A stretch of DNA of 64,000 nt from Phascolomyces articulosus (GCA_025677815.1 JAIXMP010000027.1:62001-126000); one strand, 5' to 3'. Shown: positions 37,238-51,300, counted from the first letter of the stretch. Program-made: numbers and translations. The notes: generated from the letters alone by a model not told the origin.

Positions 37238-38321
37238 ATGTCCATTTCACAACAATGGCAAACCTGTAATGAAGGAGGTGGAGAAACATGTGAATTATTA
37301 GATGGATTTGCTATTCTTGTTCAGCTCACTTTAGTTTTTACAGCCTTAATGGCACTGGGTATAAAACGATGGAGAGAACGACCTCGACGTCCTGTTGATA
37401 TTTGGTAACCTTACCCTATACATACTCTTCTTCCTCCGTGTAATATATATATATATATATACATACATATATATAAAACGATGTTCTAAACAATATATAT
37501 ATCCTAGGGCATTGGATGTGAGCAAACAATTTGTTGGTGCTGGTACAATTCATTTTTTAAATCTTGGTATCAGTTACCTTTCGGGAAGACCAGGCAATGG
37601 ACAACCTTCTACCAATCTATGTGTTTGGTATTTTTTAAGTCTAATGACAGATACGACCATTGGTATTGCCATCTTATGGTTTTGGCTTCGTGTTTTAGAA
37701 TGGTCTTTGGGTACTTTTTTGGGTTTACGTCATCTTCAAGGTGGTTATGATAAAGATACTTATCATTGTCATGAAGATAATGATGGTCAACCTTCTTTTA
37801 AATCCATGCTTCTTCCATGGTGGAAGCAAACTATGGTATTTGTTTTGGCTGAATTCTTGATGAAGATTTGTATCTATGGTTTGTTTCAGATCTTTCCAAG
37901 TATTTTTGATCTTGGGGATGGTGTCCTCCGATTGATCGGTACTGATAGTCGTTATCAGGTTGTATTTGTCATGTTTATGTGAGTCTTTTTTTTTTATGAT
38001 ACAAAAGTTCGGATATAAAAAACTAGAAAGGATAATTTTTTTTACTCATTTATGTACGATCGATGCATTTTTTTTTTCATGATGTTATATAGATTTCCAT
38101 TATTTATGAATGCATTTCAATTTTGCGTTATCGATACGATTATTAAAGGAAACCATAACGATAACAATTATAAATACGATGACGACGTATCAACAAAACA
38201 TATTCTACCATCTTCTAAAAAGAATGAATCTACCAATTTTCTTCAATCGATTCTTATTATTCCAAAACAACCACGAGAAGATCCTCATGAACGTTCTCCT
38301 TTATTACCTCCACCAGCTTAA
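37238..38321 (+). CDS. STIMATE/TMEM110-family (vacuolar) membrane protein
   Basis: Exons 37238-37404, 37508-37978 and 38093-38321 give 288 residues. Family blocks are clear: CELLDGFAILVQLTLV, RPVDIWALDVSKQFVGAGTI, HFLNLGISYLSG, CVWYFLSLMTDTTIGI, WSLGTFLGLRHLQGGYD, WWKQTMVFVLAEFLMKICIY and FMIFPLFMNAFQFCVIDTII. At least four membrane helices are predicted. In animals this family works at ER-plasma membrane contacts in store-operated calcium entry; the fungal members are annotated as vacuolar membrane proteins, with no proven role I can name. The C-terminal tail is polar and ends in SPLLPPPA. The start codon chosen is the first ATG after a T-rich leader and gives a family-like N-terminus. Confidence 0.88.
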
Positions 38322-40704
38322 AAAAAAGAAAATATCGATAAATTCATTAACAACATCTCTTTTATACTTAACGTACAACATATACATATAAATTGACTGA
38401 CAACAACCATCTATCCACCATTCTCCATCTATATTTCATTGATTCTATATCTTATATTATATCTATATATCCCTTCTACACAACAAACATGATTCATTTA
38501 CCCAAAAAAAACCCGTATATAGTCTTATATATTTTTACACCCAATTCTCACGTTTATCCATCCACCCATCGTCATCATCTATCTTTTGTGTATTTATTTC
38601 TCACCGTTTCTCTCTCTCTCTCTTTTTAAACTTCATGTACATAATAATTGTCTCCTTATTTTTTTTACCGCCACAACACAACAAATATACGTATATATAT
38701 ATAACAAAAATCACGAATTCCAAAAATCCAAGGAGAAAAAAAAAACAAAAGATGAAATGATTCGATCCGTTAATAATAACGTTCTTATTATTATTTAGTC
38801 TCATACGTGTTATAGATAACATACACATAATGCATGTTGTTGATCTTCTAAATCCTCATCTTTATAGAAATATTTCTGGCTCTGTTAGTATAATAAAACA
38901 TTTTTAATGTGATGCGTCTTCTTTTGAAACTTTGAATGCATTAGTTAGATAGAAACATATACATTCATCTCCCTTTTCTTTTTATATAAAAGAACAAAAG
39001 ATGATGGTTAATGGATTCCGAGCAAGGAACCGAAACTATTTCTATTTTAGTAACTGAACCGTGGCAATGGAAAAGAAAGATCCATGAAATAATAAATTAA
39101 TAATGAACAAGTGCACTTGTATCACATGCAATAGGATGATGCAAACTAGGAGAAGTAACAAAGAAGGGTACATGTTGTTTATAATCTATATGTGTGTGCC
39201 ACTGGTTGGTTGGTTTGATTGGATCTTCATACGGAAAGTATGTTTTATAAAATAAAAATTAAAAAGTCGCGACCCTTATATTTTGGTGCCGCACAATTGT
39301 TTATATATAACCTTATCAAACGGAAGGAACGGATTAATCTCGCTCTACAGTATAGGTAAGCGCACGCATTTTCCCCTGTTAAAGTATAATTAACTTTGAG
39401 AAATTCTATGGTCACAATTTGTTGATTTCCTTGTGTATTTTTTTAATATAATAATAATAGATGAAACAATCTTTGAATTATAATATTTATCGTCAATATC
39501 ATCTTTTGTGTATATAACCAATGATAGTGTTGAGGTCTTGTATTTATAACATTGTTTATGTGTACAAAGCGAGGCATTTTTTTTTTGCGAAAAAGTGTTT
39601 AATGTTAGAGAAAGAGAGAAAGGGAGGGGGGGGACAGTTTATTATCATTATAATAATTGCTGATGCGTATTATTGCAATGGCTCATGATATAATCACAAC
39701 GAACAAAAAAGCACTGTCACGCTTTCATTCATATCATGGATCGATATGATGTAATAATAAACACACTTGTGAAACGAGAAGCGCAGGATCACATTAAGTA
39801 AAAAAATAGATGTTTATTATACTTTTTGGAGATTGTCTGAGCGTTTTACCTTCTATTTATATGTGATAAGGCATATTAGTAGGTTGGATAGTAAGAGGAC
39901 TATCATCCATGATTATTATTATGACAGAAGATTTTTTAAAAAAAAGCATGACCATGAATATAAAGTTCTCGAACTATCAAGAAGATGAAGAATATGGTGA
40001 TAGATATATCACGCGCCTTAATTATACTATTTTCCAGCATAAAAATAAAAATTGACATGTTCACTGATGAAATATTATAAAGGTGATGTCAGCTGTTCCA
40101 AAACTTAAAAGCAAGAAAAGATCAAGGGCTTTTTTTAAAATCATTGAATAATATATACCTTTTATATCTGGAATGTTACTATCTCTTTAAGTTTGATATA
40201 TGTATTATATACACTGGTCCCACACAATAATACTGTTTACATTTCTACTGTCTCATTTTTTATATGATGTTAAAACAATTTATTATACAAAGTACGCGTT
40301 CAAACCCGCATCTAAGTTTGATACTTTGTTTTTTGTCATTTATTTAGGATCGACAAGCCTTCCAATTTATCAATAAAAGAAAAATCAACGATGAGTGAAA
40401 CAAGAATTTGGAGTAGAACAACGTACATATATATGATAGTGTTCGATTTTTACAAATCCGCCAAAAAGATTGTTGTTTCCTTGAATTTTGGGACGTGTTC
40501 TGAAAAGTTACCAAAGAAGTCGAGATGCTCTTATCTCGATTACAAGCAATTTCGCAGCTGTTTTTACTTGCATGTGAACAATCATATTATCATGTCTCAC
40601 GAGTCATTACTGGTATTGCTTATCTGTATGTAGTTATATGATGAAAGATGTATTGATATATATATATATGTAGCTCACCCACATATGTTTTAATATTGTT
40701 GTAG
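38322..40704. other. AT-rich gene-poor region
   Basis: No supported gene. A short palindrome-flanked piece near 40293-40332 (CAAAGTA and TACTTTG) surrounds a T-arm-like stretch but does not fold as a tRNA. Confidence 0.45.
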
Positions 40705-41313
40705 GCTTTCTAAATTACCAAATAATCTCATTGTAAATACGACAACAATTAGCGAGACTGAACTTTTGGAGCACTCGTCATGGTCCGCTATTGTCAGGTA
40801 TCTTTGGTGCCTCAGAAAAGAATTTATTGTTGCTTTGGATCAATAGAATTACTCCTTAAGATCGTAACAAATCGTGGCACTGCTGTCCAGATGCAACAAT
40901 ATCTATGTTTAGTCATGAACAATATTGCGAATCATTTTGGACACGGTGAAATCAAAGTGGCAGAACTTACACACAACAGTGATGCTCTTTGTTGTGACAT
41001 ACTCACTAAAGCTATTGGTAAATATTCTCTAGAAAAAAAAATTATAGTGTTTTGGCAAGCAATCAGGGGATGAATACGTAGCAAAGCAGAAAAAAGCTTT
41101 TGTCCAATTATTGTGGAAATTCAGGACGTTATTTGTAATGCATTTGTGAGACGATTAAACAAATATAATATCAATGCTCACGATGAATATGGTCACACAC
41201 CAGTTGCAGTGTTTTTTTTGGCACCAAAAATAGAAAAAAAGCGGCGCTTACATAAAGAATTGTTAGTTCGAGCATCTGTTTATTTTTTCCCTGATCTGTT
41301 ATCTCGCCACTGA
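40705..41313 (+). pseudogene. Broken copy of the Mucorales-expanded nuclease-like family (GEIK type)
   Basis: Plus-strand pieces read LSKLPNNLIVN and TISETELLEHSSWSAIV, then, after a frame change and a stop, QMQQYLCLVMNNIA, NHFGHGEIKVAELTHNSDAL, CCDILTKAIGKYSLEKKIIV and FWQAI. The SETEL helix, a GxGEIK strand (E-x-K of a PD-(D/E)XK-like core), the following D and the K-LE-aIVFQ stretch match the layout of a second branch of the expanded Mucorales family. The frame changes at least twice and a final open piece near 41113-41313 carries no recognisable end. It is therefore a pseudogene. Confidence 0.45.
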
Positions 41314-42857
41314 ATGCCTTATTTTGGATGAATGTACTATCAAAGAACATATGAATAAAACATCAATACATTCAAAGGTAACATTGACAGCGTTTCTTAT
41401 ATAGCAGGAGTCAAAAACATTTGAGATTGTGGTCCTAGTGATTATATGACCATTCAAACTTTGCATCGAATAGCTACAGATTTTTTTGAAACAAATGTAT
41501 CATTGGACAGTGATTTCAACAGCGTATATCGCGAGGCGAAAAAAAAACCACATGGCTGGGTATTTTTTTTTTTTTTTTTACAGAATCACAATAACACAAC
41601 AAATTTTATCATCTATATCCATAAATGTTAGATAATGTAGTTTTTGGTCAAAAGCATTTGATGGCAAAATCGTCAAGACAGGAAACTGCAGTATTATGTC
41701 ATTGAATAGAATGATAGATTTTTGTACACGTAGCAGAGTGATGGTAGTGTTTTTTCGATAATAACATTCAGCTAGACTCTCCCATTTTATAAATCAGATC
41801 AAAAAATCGTAGGAAACACCTAGCTCCTGTTGTACAAGTTTTTTTGTGTTACCAATCAATGATATGATTCCATTTCTGATTTTAATCAATCCTTCCGTGC
41901 TTCTTTCCAGCAAGCCATATACGTGTTGGACGTCTTTATTATTATTATATTTAGTAGCAAATAATCAACCAATATACTATATATATATTGACATTGTATA
42001 TGTTGATAAAATGTTGGAAAAGTTTTTATTCGGAGTATGCAGAAGATCACTTTTGATAGAGAATCCAAATATTTCTTTTACATGCATTAGTGTCACTTAA
42101 TACGTCATTACAACTAAAGTTTCTGTCAAATAGCTCTTTATTTGATGCAACTACGTATGTGCATTCTATGATTTCAAAATCTTATTTGTTGTAATTTACT
42201 CAAAGAATATATAGTATGTAGTAGATGAATATCCAGGGGTGTTATTACAATTGTCCTAAAGAAGTTTGGATAACCAAGAAACGTTGTGTAATCCAAAGCA
42301 GCATAAACGGGAATATTGCTAGCACGTATTATGCTTCTTTTCATTACTACCATTACCCTTGATAGATGAAGATCATTCCATTTATAAAATATATATATAC
42401 ATATGTAAAGATGAAACTCGATAGCTAACCGTTTTTGCGCGGGATCAGGGTATCCGTCAGTTTGAACCATCATCGTTTGTCTATAATATCTGATCGACAC
42501 TAATATATTCCTTGATACGAATAGGGCACCATGTACATGTAAATTATTATATATAACTTGGGACTTTTCCTAATGGATCAAATAGTCCTTATTGTACATT
42601 ATATTCATTATCCAACAAATCACTCACTTTTTAGAAAAAGATGCCGTTTCTCCTGATTTCTTTTCCTGCAGCGGAACCTGCCTTCCGGGCTGAGCAAATA
42701 AAAATCGCCTAGAAAGAATGAAATCTCCGCTCCTTCACTAAACTTTTTTTTTTTCACGCCCGTTTTACCCGCATTGACACGGGTTTAGAAGCAAAAAAAA
42801 AAAAAAAAAAAGGCACTCTTTTATTTTTCTTTTTCTTCTCTTTAAACATATTTACGA
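41314..42857. other. Gene-poor region upstream of the antiporter gene
   Basis: No supported gene. Weak coding-like debris occurs on the minus strand near 42430-42500 (VQTDGYPDPAQKRLAIEF). The last 200 bp are GC-richer, then T- and A-rich, and probably are the promoter. Confidence 0.4.
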
Positions 42858-45800
42858 ATGGATTCTTCAGAAGAAAGGAGACCATCTATTCAAAAAAGTC
42901 AATCCAGTAGTCGACGAAGACCTTCAACGAGTTCTTCTCGAAAAAGTCAATATGGTTCTACTGAAGGAGGAACCAGTGCACGGCGTAGAAAATCGACTCT
43001 CAAAAGACGTTCCACTTTAAAACGTAATCGTAGTCGTCGACATCGTCATCGTCATGATTCCAGTGAGAATGAAACTGGTGTTAGTGGAGAAGGCAGTAGT
43101 GAAGACAATAGCAGTGACAATGACAATGACGACAATGAGCTAGCAGACAACTTTAACAACGAAGACTTGGCAAGTCTTGGTTCACATACACAACAACAAC
43201 ATAGTAAACGAATTCGTCGACCTTCTTATCGTGAAGGTGTATCATTCAGTGCATTGGATCATGAAGTTACATTAAAAGATAAACAAGAGGTATAATATTA
43301 TCATTACGTACCAAAAAAAAAAAAAAAAACTTTATTCAAACTTTTTTTTTTTTGGATGAATTAGGCCATGAATCGCGACCATCCTTTTGGTATGCCCATT
43401 TGGAAACCTGCTTTATACCGTAAATCACGTTCAGTTGTACGCAAAGCCAACCATGCGTTACATTTATACCCATCTTCATCCAAACATCTATTTTTGAATC
43501 CTGGCAATATTTTATGGACTTTAGTTTTTGGTTGGTGGTTGGCTTTGGTCATGCTCATTATCGCTATTGTGCTACGCCTTGTACCACCGCACGGTCGAAA
43601 ATATTGGATGGTCATGAGTGGCCTGTCATTTTATTTGTTATGGCCTTTTGGTCGTTATGTCGAACGGGTCGTCGTGGAAGATATACAAGACCATGATGAG
43701 GAAGCTGAATTACTTATTCCAAAACAAACAAAGCATAAACAAACTTGGAAAGAGTGGATTGTACATGTTGCTACAAGTGGTTTAACTGGATGGGTTTATT
43801 ACTTTTTCTACTTGACACTTATTGGTACGCGTCTTTATTTTCTGTTTTGTTTGTATAAGTGCGGATGTGTGTGTGAATATATGCATACCAAGTAGATGTG
43901 GATGATAGGTGGGAATCCGAATATCATCTGTTTATTTACAAATATTTGTTAATTGATTTAGGTCCACTCTTATTCATTGCTTCAACCATCTGTTGGATGT
44001 GTGTGATTACTATTCCCATGGCAAAACTCAACTATAAACTTGTACGACATCTGATGCAGCATCCACTCACTATGCGTTTTCATTCAAGTCCAACCGGTGT
44101 TCATCCAAGTGGCAAACCAACTGTTATTTTACTCTGTACATACCAAGCCATTGGTTTCCAATATTATAAATACACTTATGAAGGTGTCAACATTATCTTT
44201 ATCAACTTGATTTCGCTCGTCTTGTTTGTTATTTTTGACGAATATGTAATCCATCATCATTTCCCTGACTCCTTTATTGCTTCACCCATGATGATCTTTA
44301 CATTATCGCTCGGATCAGTCATTCCATTATCTTATTTTATTGGTATGGGTATCAGTTCCGTGTCAGCACAAACTTCAATGGCCGTCGGTTCCGTAATCAA
44401 TGCAACATTTGGTAGTATTATTGAAATTATCTTGTACGCAATTGCATTGATGGGTGGTAAAAGTGCTCTTGTGGAAGGCAGTTTAATTGGTAGTATTCTT
44501 GTTGGTGTTCTTTTGTTACCTGGATGTGCTATGGTCAGTGGTGGTATCAAGAAAAAGGAACAAAAGTTTAACGCCAAGAGTGCTGGTGTTACTTCAACAA
44601 TGTTGATCATGGCTTTGATCGGGGCCTTATCCCCCACATTGTTTTATCAAATGTTTGGATCGGTAGGTTTAACATTCATTCTTCAATCTGGATTCTTTTC
44701 AAGAAAAGAAAAGAAAGACCCACCAAAATCTCCTGGTTCCTCCCAAATCATGCAACTAACAATACCTCTTTTTTTTTTCATGGCTATAGTTTGAATTGAA
44801 ATGTGCTGGATGTCCAGGAGATGATAAAGGATTCGAATGTTCTCAATGTCATTATGATCAATTGGAACCTGCCAATGATCCAGTATATCAAAATAGTGTC
44901 AAGCCATTTATGTGGATTTGTGCCATCATTTTACCTTCGGTGCGTAATGTTTTTTCTTTTTTTAATCAACCAAAACAGAAAAAAAAACTGTATGCACCAC
45001 GAGAGGTGTCGTGATCTCACATGACTAATTGGATAATTGATAGGCATATATTATTGGTCTTGTGTTCAGTTTACATACACATAATGACGTTGTTTGGAAA
45101 AGTCCTACGCCACAAGATTCTGCAGCACAACAACAACAATCATACCTTGCTTATTATCAAAAATTATTCCAATCTTATCTCAATACGCAATCGGCTGTTC
45201 AACAACAACAGCAAGATGTTTCCTATGCTTCAGATGATGAAGATGGCGGTTCTCAATACAAGCGAAGAGCTCATAGTGGTATGTTATAAGCTATATAGAA
45301 AGGAGAAAATGGGAAGAAAGAGAGGTGACAGGGAAAAAAAGGATTATTATTATTATTATTATTATTTTGTTTGCGAGAGAAAGAACTAATATGGATTGCG
45401 GATGTATAGATCCAAGTATGATGTCTGTGCATAATGGAGATGGACCAGCTGGTGCAGATAATCATTACAATGGTAATGGTAATGGCAATAATGGTACTAC
45501 AGCACTTCCCCCACCACCCCCAGAATTCATCCAAGCCAATGACGACGACGATGAGGATGAAGAAGTGGGTGGACATGATGCACCTGAGTGGAGTACAGCC
45601 AAGAGTTTTACTGTATTGTTTGCATGTACCCTTTTATACTCAATTATTGCAGAAATTTTGGTCGACACAGTGGATTTGATTATGGCAGATATGCAGTTGG
45701 ATGAAAAGTTTTTGGGTTTGACATTATTTGCTTTGGTTCCCAACATTACTGAATTTACCAATGCCATCGGTTTCTCCATTCATGGCAATATTGTTCTCAG

Positions 45801-46271
45801 GTAAAAAATTGATTACATCTATCTACCAATACAAGATGTGAAAGGCGACGGTAAAAAGGATCCAATGGCTAAATATGTTTACCTTACTATTTGTTTTTTA
45901 GTATGGAAATTGGATCTGCATATGCATTACAAGTATGTTTATTGCAAATTCCTGCTATGGTGGCTTTCTCATTATGGTATAACTGGGGTAAAGAGGAATT
46001 GGCCAAGTATACGTTCAGTCTTATTTTCCCTCACTGGGATGTCATTGCTGTCATCTTATCTGTGTTCTTACTTACATACACATACCAAGAAGGCAAATCC
46101 AATTACTTTAAGGGCTCTATTTTGATCTTGAGTTACCTTGTCCTTGTTGCAGGATTCTTTTTCATCCCAACGGTATCAGAAAAACAGAATAGTTTTACCG
46201 TTGGACTTGATCCTGCCCTTTTATCGAAACTTGTCAATGATCATTATTCTACTACTAGTTCTGGACAATAA
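42858..46271 (+). CDS. VNX1: Vnx1-like vacuolar cation/H+ antiporter (CaCA superfamily)
   Basis: Seven exons, 42858-43289, 43365-43824, 43962-44662, 44790-44939, 45044-45278, 45410-45800 and 45902-46271, give 912 residues, close to yeast Vnx1. The N-terminus is very basic and then acidic (about 140 residues), followed by RDHPFGMPIWKPALYRKSRS and membrane segments. The first ion-binding repeat reads GSVINATFGSIIEIILYAIA and the second reads FALVPNITEFTNAIGFSIHG; the acidic residues in these blocks bind cation in CAX proteins. A long hydrophilic loop between the halves includes a Cys-rich piece (CAGCPGDDKGFECSQCHYDQ), a polyGln stretch and an acidic cluster. Vnx1 exchanges Na+ or K+ for H+ across the vacuolar membrane; specificity here is inferred from the family. 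Confidence 0.92.
45343..45367. repeat. (ATT)n tract in intron 5 of the antiporter gene
   Basis: About eight ATT units within the intron between 45278 and 45410. Confidence 0.85.
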
Positions 46272-48316
46272 TTATAATAAATTTTGTTTTCTTTATTATT
46301 AATGTGTATTATTATTCTGAGAGGAGGAAAGTAATAAAAAAAACTTTCAATCCCAAGCAAAGATATTAGTAAATTTTACTATTTATTAAATATATTACCC
46401 GCCAATTGAAAATAATAGACCTTAGGTGTTTCTAAATCATTAAGAGAGGGACCACCGAATCTCGACCAAACGACGAATTCTTTCTCTTCTTGCATTTTTC
46501 TTCTGAATCATGGAAGATTGAGGATTCGCTATTATCTTGAAGTAGATACCGTTTATACTCAATCAATGAAGAATAGTACTCTGCTTTTGTAGGATAGTAT
46601 TGATTTCCAAGGACATTCTTCGCGGTGGTATACCCGACCAGTCAGAAGAAACCAGTTCAATCTTGTATCTATAAATTGATGTATTTCTTTTTCCATGCTG
46701 TCTATGTGAAAAGTATAAAAGGTTTGAGTATAAAATACCATGAAAGAAAAATAAAAAGAGGTATAGTAGATATGTTGAAGTGAGTTAAAGTGATTTATTT
46801 TAATGAAAAATGTTATAAATGATTCTACGTACATTTTGATTATTATAATGTTGGGGACTTGGTTATACATTCAATGATACTGGTGATTATTAGTTACCAT
46901 TGTTATTGTTACTTTATGCTGTTCCTTCATTTATTTCCTATTTTCTTGCACTTTGACACCATTATATACTATTATACACCTTATACAAAGCGGTTTAGTT
47001 ATTATTAATTTTATTTTTTTTATCATTTTATATGATACACCTATTTGGCGTATTCCCTCTTACGAATACAAATATTCTATATCATAAAAAGGCACCAACA
47101 GTGTCTTGTTAGCTCATGATCAAAGGATGGATGAAAAAGTAGACAATGAGGATCGCAGTCGATGGAGCCTGTAAGACAAAAACATTTGATTATGTTCTAC
47201 ACAGCCTAAATACACACTTCTGCATTTCAACCATAAAAAATACTCGAAAATAGAAAAAAGCACCATTTTAACTTTCGTTAGTATTTTGCAAGAGCAAATG
47301 CATGTACATATATGGAAAAAGGAAAAATGACTTATCAGACTGATGCATAATATACCGGATGATTTTAGAATCATTGTCAAAATGTCAATTAACAAGCTAA
47401 AAAAGAGGGATTGTTATAAAATATGGTTATTAAATCCTTGGTGAGATTGAAACAAGAGGAAATAATATATATCTTTACATGGACACTTTAATACCTTATC
47501 ATATTAGTACGCATATATATTTATGACAACAAATTGTTTTTATATAAAAAAGAAGCATTTTATTTTTCAGGAGGATTTATATAAATATCCTCTCCTTTTT
47601 TTTCGCCTTCAGATTTTTTTAAACAAATCGTCATTTTTGCTAATAATATAATGAATGTATATCATTATATATATATATATATATCTATATTAAAGAAAGG
47701 GAGAAAGGCCATAGATTCGGGTTGCTCAAAATTTATCAGTTGAAAATAAACCTTCTTATTATCAAATTGACGAGTTTGAAGAAGTTCACTGTTTTAGTAC
47801 TACGCATGCAGTTGATTACCATTGTACTTTGAAAAAAAGCATGATGGTTAATAACATCTCTTTTCCCCGCCCCTTTTACCTACACAGCTCCTGATCTATT
47901 AAATCTAGAGAAGTTGATTTATAATAACTCATAGTAGCATATAAAATATATGAACACCATTTTCACTCACCCCTCCAGCAATAGTATTGAAAAAGCAAGT
48001 TATGTAAGCAATTTATATTGGATCAAAAGAAAGAAAGCTAAAGGGGATGAGCTTTCTTAGTGTATAATAGATATGTATATAAAGAAGAACAACTCCTCCT
48101 TCAGATTGGTCTACTATATTTTATAAATACATTTACCGAACCCCTTTGCCTCCTATTTTATATTGCTCTAACTTTTATTTTATTCATGTATTCATCTTCC
48201 TTTTATCGTAATCCATCTTTCTTTTCTCTTTTTTTTTTTTTTGTTTCATTTTTTGATATATTATTTTGTAATATAAACTACCATAGTAATTCCATTTATC
48301 CATCACCATAGCAACA
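46272..48316. other. AT-rich intergenic region, possible coding debris
   Basis: On the minus strand near 46640-46440 a frame reads TTAKNVLGNQYYPTKAEYYS, IEYKRYLLQDNSES and KCKKRKNSSFGRDSV before a stop, which looks protein-like but is isolated and unrecognised. An (AT)n run lies at 47666-47684. The last 300 bp are T-rich and probably form the chitin synthase promoter. Confidence 0.4.
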
Positions 48317-51300
48317 ATGGTAAATGATTTAGCTCGACTCTTTGATGATCCAACAAACAATGTCAGCAGCAGTAACAAGAACAATCACTTGGATGAACGA
48401 GAATGTATTCAAAAAGCATGTCATACTTTACAACAACGATTTAGTCATGATAAACCTTATACACAACTAGGTCATCATAGACTAGTTATCGTAAACCCAT
48501 TTAAACCTCTCGAATTATTAAACGACACAGCACTTCAGCATCATGCCGATCATGGATATAAAGATTTGACAGGCGGGTTACAAGATCCAGCCACAGTTGC
48601 AAATCATGATCCACATATTTATGAATTTGCTACTCGTGCTTATTATATTATGCGCCGACGAGTGGATGATGTTGGTATTATTTTAAGGTGCGTCTTTAGG
48701 ATGTAAAAATAATAATTATAATAATGATAAAAGAAACACGTTTCATTTTATAATCATGTTAAAACTAAATGTACACGCTCTTTTTACTTACTCTCCTTAA
48801 ATATAATACACCTTCGTTTTACAATATATAAAAAATGACATCATTCCAAATCAATAGTGGTTTGACCGGCTCAGGAAAATCTACCACTCACCAACACTTA
48901 TTGAACGAATTACTTTATCTATCAGCACAATCTCGCCGAGAAGTCAAATTACGACGATATATTCATAGCGCACAGACAATCATTGATGCATTTAGTACGG
49001 CAGCAACACCTGATAATGCGAATGCGTCTCATTTGCACCAGTTTCAAACCCTGTATTTTAATGAACGAGGGCGAATTCATGGTTTTCATACAGCCGTTTA
49101 TCTTCTGGATAAGTTTCGTGTGACCAACACCACAACAAATGAAGGAGGTCAAGCCAACTACAGCATTTTTTATCAACTTTTGGCTGGTACAACAGCACAA
49201 GAAAAACAAGCACTTCATATTAATCATACAGCAGACCATTTTGCTTATCTCAAAGATCAACAAGGCCATCAACATCGTAATGCTTCCACATGGACTACTT
49301 CCCTTGCTTCACGTGACGAAGTCGCGTTTTCTGATTTCAAGGCAGCCTTAAAGACGTGTGGATTCAAGGCCAAAACCATCGCTCAGATCTGTCAACTTTT
49401 AGGTGCCATTCTCCATCTCGGTAACATTCAATTTGTTGGCAACAATCAATCGTGCAAAATCAAAAATAAAGATACATTATCTTTGGTAGCTGCTGCATTG
49501 GGTGTAGCAACAGCTAAACTCGAAGCGACTTTGACACACAAACTCAAACTTTTGGGTAAAGAATTTTGTACAGCGTTTTTAACGGCAGATGCAGCTACTA
49601 TACAAAGGGATGCATTGGCACGCTCGTTATATACCATTTTAGTGCTTTGGATTGTGGATATATTGAATCAACATCATCCTGCAACGAGTGATCAATGTAT
49701 TAGTATCTTGGATCCTGCAAATGGTATTAACCTGCATATTCAACAACAAAACAATCCAGCTGGATTCATTGATTTGTGTTCCCACTTTTGTGCAGAACGT
49801 ATTCATCAATTTATCGTCACTAAACCTCATCTTATGGATGCACCACCACCAGCCAGTTCATCTCTATCTGTATATTTGGGTAACCAAGGTCTTGTTTCGT
49901 TATTGGATCGTGAATCAGAACGTTTACAGGCGTATGCTCTCGATGCCACAGATGCCAATTTCCTTTCCCTTTTATTAAAGAAGCAGCAATCGCATGTCGT
50001 CAGCAAACGGCCACAAACATTTGCAATTCAGCATTTCACTGGTCCTGTCGATTATACTGTAGATGGTTTACTCGAAAGTAACAACGATGCGCTTTCACCT
50101 GATTTTATTCTTTTATTCCGTTACAGCTGTACAAACACCTTTCTTCGCGAACTATTTGAAAGTTCTGTCCTTGTAACAGAAATGCATCCACGAGATGAAC
50201 GAACTATAATCAAGGCTCAACTACCAGCAAGACCAAAACATGGACAATGGCGACCAACAGATGCCATCGACGACGAGGATAAAAATAAAATGATTACTGT
50301 ATTGGATCAAACTGTGGATAGTATGAATCGACTTATTGACCGATTAAAACAAATGCAACTTTTTGAAATTGTTCACATTCGACCCAACGATCAACAAAAA
50401 CCTGATCTCTTTGATCCCGCCGTCGTTCAACCTCAACTCTTTGCATATAAAATGATAGATCGAGCTAAATTAGATCCCATGTACAGTTATACATTTTCCG
50501 ACTTTTTATCACGCTATCACTACTTGATGACCATGTTACCATTCGATGACGAAAGCCAAGAAGATGAGCGTACAAAGATAATGAAATTGATTCATGTAAT
50601 GCAATGGTCAAGTAATCAGGTGGATTTGGGTGAGACGTGTATTTGGATTGCATTCGATGTATGGCGCGATTTGGAAAATCATTTGCGTGTATTGGAAAAG
50701 GAACAACGAATACGTGAACGAGAGGAACGGATAGCAGCAGCAATTGAAGCAGAGAATGAGGCAGCACGATTGGCAGAAGAAGAAGCAGAGGCTGCAGCGG
50801 CAGCAGCAGCTGCTGAAGCCGCTGCACAAGCGGTAGAGAATGAAGAGAATCCAGATCAAAATCCATTTGGTGATCCAGATCATGATTGTGGTGCATCCGA
50901 TATGTATACAACGGACAATGATTTCTATGATGATCGAACTGAAGTGGGTGATCACCATGGAAGTGATATCATGGGAAAACAAAGCAGTCAGTGGTGCGAA
51001 GATGATGACATGGATGGTTATATGGATTTGTAAGTTATATTCTTATGATAACACAGTATGAAAAAAAAAGAGTGGGAAGATGACAAAGACACTTAACGAA
51101 AATTCCATTTTTTTATTTATTAAATAGATACGGCCCTAATATGGACATGAGTAAAATGGTGGAGGATTATAATGTTCAACAAGAGGAATTAATTGAAGAA
51201 GTTCCTATTACACCAATTCGTCAATGGTGGGCACGTTTTGTATGGTTTTGTACTTGGTGGATCCCATCCTTTACACTTCGATACATTGGCAAAATGGATC

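Noticed and set aside
40293..40333. tRNA-like T-arm between CAAAGTA and TACTTTG
   Set aside because: There is no D-arm, anticodon arm or A box at the proper distance, and the interval is far too short for a tRNA.
42430..42500. Minus-strand piece resembling helix 1-2 of a homeodomain (YPDPAQKRLAIEF)
   Set aside because: No recognition helix (WFQNRR) could be found in any frame or plausible next exon.
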